This document shows, one piece after another, positions 12,050-23,800 of a stretch of DNA of 64,000 nt. Origin of the DNA: Trichuris trichiura (Eukaryota; Nematoda; Enoplea; Trichinellida; Trichuridae); NCBI GenBank assembly GCA_037903355.1, contig JBAJFE010000035.1, positions 62,001 to 126,000 on the forward strand, given 5' to 3'. The position numbers were made by a program, and so were the translations under genes. The first letter of the stretch is position 1, and each line of letters begins with the position of its first letter. The notes under the pieces were generated by a model. That model worked only from the letters and a program-made list of their open reading frames with translations, was not told the origin of the DNA and ran no database searches.

Positions 12050-15000
12050 GCGTCACCCTTTGCGAAAATTTACTATACCGCGGAAAACCGAAGGCGCGAC
12101 CGTATTTTGATCCCACAATGAGCACCGAAGTGACCGCCTTGGCTATGGAACCTGCCTATCTGCACTGCATAGTGCATAACTTGGGAACCGCAGAGGTAGG
12201 CAATAGCCGCATATCGAAGTAAGCTGACTATCAACAGTTTCGCGGTAAACCTACTGCTATATGCTTCGAGCGAGCTATTGATGACTTTTTATAGTAGGCA
12301 CTCGTGCACATGAGTGAAATGCATATAAAGCCAAAGTTGAATCGATCACCTCTGTTCCAAATAAACCATCACAGTCAGTGTTGAGAAAGAACCATAGATC
12401 TCACCATAGGGGCAGCATTGCTTAACTACTATACTTCAAAATGATGAGACTTTTAGACAGCCTAAAAGTTGTATGCATCTTCTATGGGCTGCAGAAGGTG
12501 CGCATAAACTGTGAGCTAAAGGAGCTAGGCTATACTAAACAAGTAATAAGTGGGCTATTTGCATACTAAAACCCATTTTAAATTCAGAAAATCCGCATTT
12601 CGTAAACTTTAAAGCTTTCTCATGCTTTCCTTTATTAAAACAATTAATATGATTTTGTCGGTATCACTGCTAACCCTTAAAGGCACGTTTCCATCTTAAC
12701 GCGGCGCGCCCATGGCCAAATTCCGACACGCGTTGCGAAGTGAGCAAAGGAATTCGTCCGCGTGCTGCTGAAGGGCGGTCTCCCATCAAATTCAGCTTTG
12801 CGTGGCAAAACAAGATGACATTCGACAGTGGCGTATAGCAGATGGTTTATTTGTTTAAATCAATCACGGCAACAGCTTTCCGATCAGCTTAAGTCAGTCG
12901 CTTTGTTAAGCTTGTCAGTTCCGTGTGATTAATTTATTACGAGGCGTCAGCGACGGATTCAGCTGTTAGCTGACCCGCAAAAAATTGACCAACAAGATTT
13001 ATTGGGTTGCCGGACCACGCGCGCAGTTTCCCGAAAACAAAAGACCCGACGGCGGGACGCCTGTGACCAGTGGACAATTGAAACGAGGAGACAAACAGTC
13101 CTATTAAGGAAAAAACTTCTTCAGTATCTTGTAAAGATGTCGTTGGCACCTGGACTCAGCGGGAATCCGCCCTCCTCTTTCGAACTTTCAAGCTCGCAAC
13201 TTGTAATTAGGGTAAGAATAATAGAAAATGACCATTTATGGCCGTTTTTCAAGCATCCCCTCGGATAGGCGTTGACCAGTCAGGCTGGCAAGTGATGCAG
13301 CTGGACAGATATGGCCATCTGCTTATCGTACATATCATTCCTCAATTTTTATCACGTCGACATCACTCTTTCACCCGGCAGCTACTAAGCTTCTTTCTTC
13401 CGAGTAACGAAAACAAGAGTTATTGCGCCCCGCATTCCGTAGCAATAAATGATTTATGAGTTCGTTGTTGCGCGGCATTCATTTGACTCGAAAATGAGAA
13501 ATAATGCTAAAAATACGGTTGCAAGTAAGACATATCTGCATTCTGCGCCCATTAATAATTGTCAGTTTGCCGACACCTTTCGGCTGAATAATCAACATAA
13601 ACGAAATACGCTGAATATAAGTGATTAACGTAGACGGAAGCTAGAAATTAGCTCGGATAGAGTTCAGAACAAACAGCCTATATTAATAGAATGTTTGAGT
13701 AAGGAAGATGAGAAAGCTATGCACGCCCTTATTTGAACAATGAGCTTGCTGGGCTTACCTTAACCTGTTTACAGGATAATAATCATTGCATTCCCTCTGG
13801 CTACTCGCGTTTGTCTATTTCGAAAGGAATGGTGCTACCTCTGCGCTGACGCGCAACCAATACCACCATACTATTAATAGAAGAGACAATATCTTCAGAG
13901 ATAGCTTTGATTGAAGGATATAACTTATAATGATTCCATGAATACTTACTGATAACGCAATCTTTATTATGATAATAGTAGTATAAGTATTCTTGTCAAT
14001 TCCTGTCAGTTTGATGAGTCCGCACTATTTCAATAGTAATAATAATAATAGCTTTGAAGTGATTTATGTAGACATCTTGAAAGTGGAAGAATAACCGTAG
14101 ACATAAGGGGCAGATATATCTATTTAGGGAGCCAATGAAAATATCAAAAGCCCGGAATTTTATGCTCTTGGGTTATACTTGCCCGACGGCTTTCGCTCAA
14201 CCTGTATAAATCTATTATGATTACGTCATGCAGAATAAATTTTCACGGGTAGCACTACCGCCACGGTCATCCGCTCTCCATCGGCATTTTGACCTATTAG
14301 TATTGCGCCAGCAGGAATAATCGTCTAAATTTCTCATGCACACCTTTTTCGGGACATCCTGCTAACATTTCAATTAAAAATGCGGCAGTCTACGGAACTT
14401 TTACCTATTAACAACTAGGCTTGTGCTTAGGTTTAGGCTTAGGCTTGTCTTTCCTTTAAACTTGAATATGTCGCATACAAAAACGTTCTGTAACAAGGCC
14501 AAGACTGAGCAAGCAAAAATTCCGCGATATACAGAGGACTTTTATTTTAAACTTTGCGACGACCTTTCACAATCCAAAAGAGTGCGAATGGTAGCCCGTA
14601 GTACACGCGTCGGCATAAGCTACGATGATGCCTATGCGTACGAAGGTCGACATAACGCTTATTGACCATACATGGGTAAATGTCGCCTAATTTTTCAAGC
14701 TATTAATCTTGCACTTGGCGATCAATACGCCATTGAAACGCCTGCATTGATTGGTGACCACCCGCAGTTTGCGTCCAACGGAGGAGTTGGATGGCTCTAA
14801 TTCCTTCCGATTGAAAGTAGTCGAATCAAGTAACCGAAATCAGCATAAACTAAGTTTACCATTGCCCCGGACGAGCAATGTTGCCATTGCAAACTTCGCG
14901 CTGCCCATGCAGTCAGTTCAATTTCGAGCGAAAATGCTAATATCGCTTTGCGGCGACAACGACTGTCGCCTTCCGTCCCTTTGGGTCCCTAAGCTTTTAA

Positions 15001-16732
15001 TAATGCGTTTTTGCTAGGCGGACCGTCGGGACGTTCCAGCTGCCTTATTGGGCAGCTGAGACGGCAACAGGCTGTTGCGATTCCGTAATTGCGCGCGAAA
15101 CATCGTCAGCATAATTGCGCCCAAGGTCACTGATTCACCACGTCATTTTGACTCTAAGCTGAGAAAGCGCGACTCGGTGATTTTTCAAGGTTCGAAAAGG
15201 CAAAACGCATTATAAAGCAAGTCCTACAGCCAAATTAATAGTATGAATAAAAATGCTAATCAAAGCGCGTAAACGGTTTTAGTAGAGCACTGTAAAAAGA
15301 TGTTATGTGCTTGGGTGCAATAAAGCTTTGCAATGCCGACGTCATCGAGCTAAAAAAGCGTGAAAATGAGAATTCAAAATACGATTAAACGAAAGAATTA
15401 ACGCGTTGTAAATTTTCCCCTCTTAATCCTTTGATTGATAGTTTAACGAAACATTCTAGACAGCTTGGATAAGGCAGTCTGATCGTCAAATTATAAGCGT
15501 TCAAGACGTGACGGTGACAAGCGACTATCGCTTCCAAATATCTCATAGGAAGCATTCAAACGACTGGTGCCTTATCATCAAGTGATCAATTTCGTTTTAG
15601 ATGTTTCTTCTTCGTTACCATTACGCTTTCAGGCATGCAACCGCCAATGATACCGGCGCGTATGAGTGCCTATTGTCGACAGACCCGCCTTTACGATTTG
15701 TAAAGTATCTACACGTTGTAGGTATAAAACTTTTTCGAAGTACGGTCAGCATGCTTAACAGGTCTTCGAAAGGCAAGAAATAAAGTAGTTAGAATTTCCG
15801 AAAAGTTCTCTTCGTTTGCACGGCAATCGTAGACAAGTTACTTTTTTAAGAAAACAATGTTTCCATATCTGGCAGTCCCGTTGTGAAGGATGGTGACACC
15901 ATCGTTGTGCGTTGCGCTATAACTTTGCTGACACCAACTGGAATTCTGCCCTCGTCAATTCTGTGGTACATCAACGACACGCTGATCCCATCCACAAAAA
16001 ATATAAGTAAGTAAAAGGCTGCGGAGCTGTTAAAAGGTTTGAAAGCATTTCACCACGAACGAATGGGAATATGGTCAATCACGTAGGAAAAAGCGGGTTC
16101 CTATTCCTTTATAAGCACTATCTATACCGGCAGGTTTGCAGAAACTGAAAAAGTTTAGAATATGCTATCGTAACAACAAAGGAACATTCATTATCCTTGA
16201 TGAACTTTTCATTTAATCAGTGCAAAGAACTGTTGCCGTGTTTAGAATATCATCACTACGTTACAGTGAGCAAAAAGAGCATTATCAGCGAACTGCGAGT
16301 TAGAGCAGCAACGATAACGGACTCTGGCGTATACTCGTGCAGATGTGAGAATGCTCCAGTGCGCGAAATGTACGTTGCCGTTAAAGGTAACAAACATGTG
16401 AGACGATTTGAACTAATCAAGTATTCTAGAGAATGGACCTACCGCGCCTGTAAGACGGACTGCTTCCTATCAGAGCTCAGGTTAGCAATACGAGACGAAT
16501 ACTTTCACCTAACTATTCAAAGCGTTTAAAGGTACATCATGCAGATGCAAGGCATCCATTGGCATAATGACCTTTTTGTGGCTCATTTTGTGGAAGTAAA
16601 CAAGTAGACCAGCAAAGTGTTTGAGTCTTCTTAGCTAAGGCGCTTTACTTCTTCGTTACAGGACAAATGTTTATAGTCAGAAATTTTCAGTATACGAAAG
16701 TCGTTACCCTACATTTCTTCTGGAGTATTTGA
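12050..16732 (+). CDS. ZIG-8/Dpr-like two-immunoglobulin-domain protein (5' exon missing)
   Basis: Secreted or membrane-attached neuronal Ig-superfamily protein of the Dpr/ZIG-8 type; fly Dprs act in synaptic partner recognition and nematode ZIG-8 in neuronal maintenance. Exons 12050-12195, 15460-15581, 15633-15721, 15851-16006, 16267-16386 and 16662-16732 join in frame. The first Ig domain shows PYFDP, a Cys in YLHCIVHNLG, AWIRQSD, TSDYRFQ, then ATANDTGAYECLLST, all family hallmarks. After the linker VVEN, the second Ig domain has VVRCAI, LWYIND and DSGVYSCRC. The last exon adds a short tail ending in a hydrophobic run, possibly for a lipid anchor or membrane insertion. The second intron-spanning step is 3.3 kb, with 51-275 nt for the others. 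The signal-peptide exon upstream was not located, and the last exon is the least certain. Confidence 0.85.
14416..14449. repeat. Degenerate interstitial TTAGGC telomere-like run
   Basis: Five to six consecutive hexamers close to TTAGGC (CTTAGG, TTTAGG, CTTAGG, CTTG) occur in a row inside the large intron of the Ig-protein gene. TTAGGC is the nematode telomere unit. Shorter matches lie near 1129, 17446, 25237, 43652, 48055, 57330 and 61599. Confidence 0.6.
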
Positions 16733-19700
16733 GCTAAATCCCAGCGCGCCACGCGTAAACTGCGGAATATTGCTACGCGCATAGGAAGATTATCAAACCT
16801 TCCTCTCTTTCCTCCGCTAAGTTATAATATTTACCTGAGAAAAGTGAAACCGCTAATAACCTTTTCTGAAGGAAAAGAAAAATGTTGTAAGTAGTCCAAA
16901 ACAACAATTGAGGCAAAACAGCACCAATAACTTTCAATATATTTCCATCATAATGTGAAATGGCAATCTTTTCAGACCCGCGTGGAGTACCGACTTATGT
17001 TACGAAAATGGTTCTTTTACTAGCACTTATTTTGACGTGCTGAGCAGGAACTGTACCTTGTGAACATGCGTAAAGAAAAAATAAAACATGGAAGAGCATT
17101 AAAATTTAAACTGAAAACAAAGAGTGAATTAAGCATAGAAAACGAATATTATGTAAAAAACGAACAAACGACCCCGTTAGCCAAATTAAGACAAAAAGTG
17201 AAAAGAACGAAAACTTAAAAGATAGTAATAATAATAGTTACTGAAATGAAGGGAGAGTGACCCCTGAACCATGAAGATTTTAATGCAACGAGTAAGCCAC
17301 CTCAATGGATTACCACTCGAACCTGTGGTAGCCAAATTAAGCTGCTGATGAAGTTCGAGTTCAGCAGCTCCATTTAGCTACCACAAGTAAGGAGTAGCCC
17401 AACTTTCTGTGGTTAACTTGGGATGTACAACCAGATTTTACCAAGTCTAAGCCTATACTTAAACCTAAAAGCTCATATGCAGTGTACCCATATTTGTAAA
17501 AGGTATGCCGCCCGTCTGCGAACGGTTAGGGTAAGTGGACATTCCACCAAAATAGTGCGTGACTCTGGGATCAAACCGGCGACAAACCACAGTACACCTT
17601 TCTCTTAGGGCAGAACAGTGGCGTTTAGAAGCCACAGAATGGCGACGGATAGATAAATGTAATTGGCTACGTCCAGTTGATCACAAAAAGTTAGACTGCT
17701 CATTAAGAAAACGCCTTTACGGTTCAAACGCGACCCTTGTATAGCAGCAAGAAATAGAGGAGTTCCATAATATAACCTTCAATAGAACGTCGTGACCCAT
17801 TTCGAATTCCGCAATTTCGGGATTACAACCGGCACTGCACACCACATTAATACCGCTGCTCAAGATGGGCGCAAAGGTGAAGCAAAAGCTCCCGTATGCG
17901 ACATATTCAACATTTCAGTTTTCCAACGGGCCCCTCCGTGACAAATGTAATTGTACTACTAGTAATGCATTAAACTTGAAAAGGCCAAATCGGAAAAAAG
18001 AATCTTCGCTGATGAACAATACATTTTGAAAATAAGGTGTCGGAAAGGAAATGTTTGTTTCGCAGTTTGGCAAATCTTAGAAGCAAAAGTTAATACATAA
18101 GAAAGAGGCAACTGTTGATCTTTGATAAAACAGAATGGTTAAAGCCTGAAATTTCAGCACTGCTCACATGGTGGTTTTAATGGACAGCTTTAGAACGCAG
18201 CTGTCCGCTGAAGACGGCATGCGAACAGTCAAGGAAGCTCCTGGCGCTAACCATTACTTTATCAATGTCTATTAGTCATTGAGAAACATAGAAAACAAAA
18301 AGTCGTCATAAAATATACGTTAGTTAACTAAGAAAGAGAAAGCAAGGAAGAAGTCGAAGAAAAGATTAAATTTAGTCAACTGAATTACGAAATCACTATA
18401 TAACATTTATAAGTTCGCAGAGCTGACCCTTTTCTGAATTAGGCAGTAGGGCGGGATATGAGCCAAAACGCACAAATATTGAGTGAAATGCTAATCATAT
18501 AGGAGTAGAAAGACTACAAGCAAATAGCGGAGTTGAACCAAGCGTAACAAGTAGGCCATTTTCGCTAGAACGCAAAACAACTGCAAAAAGCACGCAGATC
18601 TAAAGAAAAAGTTCAAAACCTTCGCGGGCGTCATAATAGCCCATTGATAAGCACTTTTCTGAGCTAAAAACCGTGTGAGACTAAGGCTTTGAACCGTACG
18701 CACACTACTTGAGGTTTTTTTAGCCTTACTGTTAAAAGGGCCTCATCGGTGTTATTTTTGGGCTTTCCAGCTGGTTAAAGTCAGAACTATAACAATAAAA
18801 TAGCATTCCCCACTCTTAGGAAGCAAAATATAAACTTTGCACCGTGTCAGTAAGCAGTAACGCGACAGAGTATCTTTCCTAATAAAATCAAAGTGAAATC
18901 AAGCTGGCGAAAGGCAAACATTGCACATTATTAATACATTAGCATCTACTGCCTCATTTTAATACTTACAAAAAAAGTTAGGTTCATAACAACGAACTCG
19001 CTTTTGAGACAGCTCAACTCAAAAACAGAAGCTTTAGAAGAGTCCATACAGACTCAGCTACTGTCTTCAAAAGATTCAACTTGGCATTGGCATGCCAGGA
19101 GTCAGCTCGTTAATTAGACTCTACACAGCAAGCCATACTGTATATGATCGTTCCTTAGGTTTGTTGAATTTTGCCTGATTTACATAACTGTGAGTCTTTA
19201 CTTGAGTTCTTTGAAGAATTTTACAAGTCAAAAGAAAGCGTCCTAAGTTCAGACCACTTCAAATTCACTAAATATTTTGGTGCGACTATTTACAAGTTTT
19301 ATGGCCGCGTACAAACGCTCGCTTATGCAGCTAATAAGGAAGCATTAGCCGCGGGCGGCTAGCTTGCCGGAAGCGAAAAAGAATCAGGCTGAAAAAAATG
19401 GGACGAATTTGAATAAAGATAACCTAAACTGAAATGGAAATTTGAGCGGGAAGCCATTGGCAATAAAACTTGTCATTCACCTACTTCGCAAGATCATTTA
19501 ACTACGTTTAAACAACCGTCGTCCAAAAGTGGTAAGCAACGACAAATGAAACTACTTTTCAACGTTAGAGTTCGCCAACAGCAACAGGATTGCAGACTTC
19601 GTCTTAGCAAACCTCAACATTTAAAGTCTGACTTTTTTATGGGATTTCTTCCACCTGAAAAATTTGCATACTTTAAAGAATTTCTAACGAAAACATCTAA

Positions 19701-20897
19701 ACGCTGACGATAAGAGCTTTCGTAAAACTACACAAAGTCGAAGTAACCTGTCATGAATGGACATCCTGTGGAGCAAAGTGGGCTTGTATTCGTCATAGCA
19801 AACACATTGCAGTATTGTCGTTGCAACCGATCGATAACTCAAGTATTAATAGTTGCATTCATTTTGAATTTTGACTGTTTGCGCAAGTAACCTCTTCGAA
19901 GAGAATGAAAATGACAAATCACGCAAAAAGTCGCACCTGCACTTATCGATTGTGACTACGCGGAAATGAACTCAATGAACAATTTTGATAAACGATATTT
20001 CTTTCGTCGATTCGGCCATTGGCGCCTACAATGGAGTTAGACAAATTAAACAATAGCCCCGCCCTAATGCCAGCGCTTGAAGCAAACGGCTGCCTCGCTA
20101 ACTGACGTAAATGAAAATATCAGCACGAGCTAACGAACAGAACATAAACAAAACTTCAAGTTAGACGAATTTGCATTTCACGTAATCGTCAAACAAACGT
20201 TGAGTGAACATCGAGGCAAGAACAAACGAGTTCACATTGATGACGTCTTGCAAAGATGCGTATTCATCAAATATGAATGACCTGCCCAAAGGCCACAGTT
20301 TAAGGCACGCGATCAAGTTTTCAGACCTTCAAAAATTCAAGGATATCCTTTGCTCTTTCAGCTTCGTACATTGAAGCAAACTTATTCACCGCATTTTAGT
20401 CGATTTGACGACCGCCTTTTGTAGAAGGTCTGAAAAAATATTGAGCAAGACCTACAGGACCTTTTTGGCCAAAGAAGACGGCTTTTGTTATAAATAAAAG
20501 ATTAGGCAAAAATCAATAAATAAACAAAGCAAAGCAGAGTTATTGCAACGACTGGATTGCACCTTCCGTGCGAACGCGTATGAATAGCTAATACGATGGA
20601 GCATTCTAACGCGTTTCGAGCAACTAACCTTAAGTGTCGATTAGCGGCAACACCTAACAGTGCAAATATTCAAAGTTGAATCCAAAAGCACGCTTCTTAG
20701 TTACGCGCTCAACCGAGCGTGCTATAGTTGAAGCTTGTATTGAAAACGACGAGTCGCAAATGTCACAAAACATTTTGCGGTCAACTGCCCACGATTTCGA
20801 CAGTAAATTAATATTAATGGAGGCTAAATCGTCCGCGCGACTATTATAGCATAGGGACCTTCCGAACGCGGCATTTTAGCTCAGTGTTGACGTGCTC
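16733..20897. other. Spacer between Ig-protein and TRPV genes
   Basis: No supported gene. Contains a hairpin (17324-17385). A 63-codon frame at 19171-19362 (plus) reads protein-like but starts at TTG, stops at TAG and is followed by frames broken by many stops; it could be a decayed exon. A hydrophobic minus-strand frame at 18491-18703 has no other support. Confidence 0.5.
17324..17385. repeat. Hairpin with 25 bp arms and 12 bp loop
   Basis: Left arm TGTGGTAGCC...GCTGCTGA (17324-17348) pairs with right arm TCAGCAGC...GCTACCACA (17361-17385), 22 of 25 positions matching. No gene and no flanking U-tract; I read it as a small foldback repeat rather than an RNA gene. Confidence 0.6.
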
Positions 20898-23800
20898 ATG
20901 GGCAACACGCAAACTACAAGTGCTACCACTACCAATTTGGTAATAGGCATCAAAAGATCGCAGGAATGCCAAAACAGCAAGCTTTATCGTCTGATCGACT
21001 ACAAAGGAGAAGGTGAATTAATACAATGGATGAAACATTCAATGTCTATTGGAGATTACAACATCCTCGACGGACTAATCGAGCTAAAGGTATGATAAAG
21101 CTTCGTTGGTATTGTCGAGTGGACTTAGGTATTTTTTGTAAAAGATAACCCCGTTCCTATACGGAGGAGGAAAGGGAAAGTTGGTTCCCATTTCGGAGTT
21201 GATTAAACTTCGAAACGACGAACGTAACGCAATGCTAAGCACGCTTCGTCGAAAGAAGGGAAAAGGCAAAAGCGGACCGAACATCCTGGAGAACGTCAAC
21301 CAGGACAACATGCAAGGAGATATGATGAAAGGTAACGATAGGGCGCTTTCCTACCCACGCTAAGCATCATCGCTTCGCGGCTGTAGCTCTCAAAAGGCTG
21401 GACGGAGGAGGCGGTAAACAAGGAGGAACTTCCAAATACAGAGAGCTATGCTGGGACATATCGCAGCGAGGTGCCCTTGGCGAAAGTCTATTGCACATAT
21501 GCCTTTTGAACGGCACCAACTTGCACAACGAAGTGGCAAAGATATTAGTGAAAACTTTTCCAAAGCTGGTCAACGACATTTACATATCTGAAGAATATTA
21601 CGGTAGGTTCAACTATATATTCAAAATGTTGTCCGTATATAACATAATTACGAAAAGTATAAACCCTTTAAATACTGTTGGAGATAAGAACTTTGAAGGT
21701 TAACTTTTGTAGGCCATACGCTATGCGGTTAGTCGAACTGCTCAAGAACCTGAGAATCATCTTGCCTGCTATTCAAAGTTATTTGGAAAGGTATTAATAT
21801 TTAACCGAGGCAACATGTTCCATTGATTCTTGGGGCATTTGTCGTCTTTATGAATTTTTAAAAGGCCAAACTGACACTGACAGAAAAGATGGGTGGACTT
21901 TCACCCCAAACCTAAGCAAACAAATTCCCGCCGACTATTTGTCAGAGCGTCCATCATTTTGATTGAAAGGTGATGGGTCATTTAATGCGATCTTTTAGTG
22001 ATATGCGACCCTTTATCCGATATGCGCCTTTTAAAGGAACTACTCGCTTTTCCTTACGACTATCCCAATTTACTTCCAACCAGACCAAAATTTTGAATAT
22101 TCTTGTTATCGAAAGGGAAAAATACTTCGCCGGAAGCTTCAGAAGGAAGATCAATAAGAATATTCAAAACTTTGTTCGAGTCAGGATTTGGGCTTAAGGT
22201 TTAATGATCGTTGCTGAAAACTCAGTTACTCCGTAAAACAAGGAGGAATATTGTTCGTTATATTTGAATGCCAAAAGCACTTAACAAAGGGCAGTAACAA
22301 GTACAGTAATCTTTGGTCTTTACTGCAGGACAGTCAGCTCTGCACCAAGCAATAGTCAATGAAGACTTAGCAATGGTACGCTTTTTGCTCCAACACGGAG
22401 CCGACGTCCACCAACGATGCTACGGCGCCTTCTTCTGTCCCGATGATCAAAAAGAGTCGAGGACGGATTCTATGGAGCACGAATGGGTTGACGTCAATGA
22501 AAAAACAAACTACGCGGGGTACAACGCTTTGCACTTCTATAAGTTATAACGTATTAGCAGAGGACATTCTCGACTTATTCTTTTGCTACAAGCTAAATAA
22601 TAAGTACCTAAAATCCCCCGGAATCAGCCCAAGCAGCAAAGCTGCTTTTTTCAAAGTTTTGACACAACCTTCTTTTAAATGATATGCAGGTTACGTAGGG
22701 GAAACTGTAGCTTATTTAAAAAACAGTGTTGTTCTTTATAGGAGAACATACTGGGGAGAATATCCGTTGTCCTTCGCCGCGTGTACAAGGCAACCTGACT
22801 GCTGCAGGCTATTGAAAGCGGCAAAAGCCGATCCTAACATGAGAGACACGAACGGTAACACCGTTCTACACCTTATGGTCATTCATGAATTGCCCGTAAC
22901 TTGGTCCTAGCATTACTACATAAAGCTCATTTTTGATCTATAGGATATTTTCGACCTTATTCACGATCTAGGAGGAAAGCTGCACATAAAGAACAATCAA
23001 ACATTGACGCCATTGACCCTAGCGGCAAAGCTGGGAAAGAAACAAGTACAGATCCGATTAATGTATGCAAATTAGGTAGCGGACATAAATTTTTTTTCTC
23101 ATCCAGATGTTCAACCACGTGCTAAACTTCGAAAAAGAAGTTCTTTGGACTTACGGATCAGTTACATGGGTTGCATATCCTTTGCTGAACATTGATACAA
23201 TACAGGAAGAGACTGGCAATCTTGTACCCATCAGCGCCGTTTCGCTGATTGTATTCGGCGTAAGCGATCGATCGACTGGTTAAGGAATTTTTTCATTCGC
23301 AACTTATTACAGGAAACCAGCGACCATTTGCAGCTTATTGACGGCTTAGTGGAGAATCTATTGGAGGCAAAATGGAAAACGTTCGGAAAGAGGAAGTAAG
23401 CGCGGGAAAGAAATCGTCTGCGTTGCAGTCGCCTTTTTATTTAAGGTTTGCAACTCAGCTGTTCAAATTTATCATCTTTTTCATTTGCATGTGCACTGCG
23501 GTGCTGCTAAGGCCAACAACCTACGAAAGTAAGAGACACTATGCAAAACAGTAGCACCCACTACTTATTGAGCGCCTTTTTGTTAAGTTGAAAAACCACT
23601 GCTTGACAAAGGCGTCACACTGGATGAAATGACTAGCTACAATTGCAGACTGTTGAAAATTGTCAACAAAGCCGATATGGTATTCCAAATTACTTAATCG
23701 TTAAAAGAAAACAAAGTAACCACTTCAGGCTAGAGTCGCGTTGGAACTTCTTACGGTCACTGCATCTCTTATGTACATTTGTGGCGCTATTATTCAAATG

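Noticed and set aside
16387..16529. Ig-protein gene ending by read-through after the second Ig domain
   Set aside because: A good donor at 16387 and an acceptor at 16661 in matching phase favour a spliced short last exon; read-through is possible but less likely.
17540..17610. Possible tRNA from a GGTTTGATCCC-like B box (minus strand)
   Set aside because: No matching T-stem, acceptor stem or A box at the right distance.
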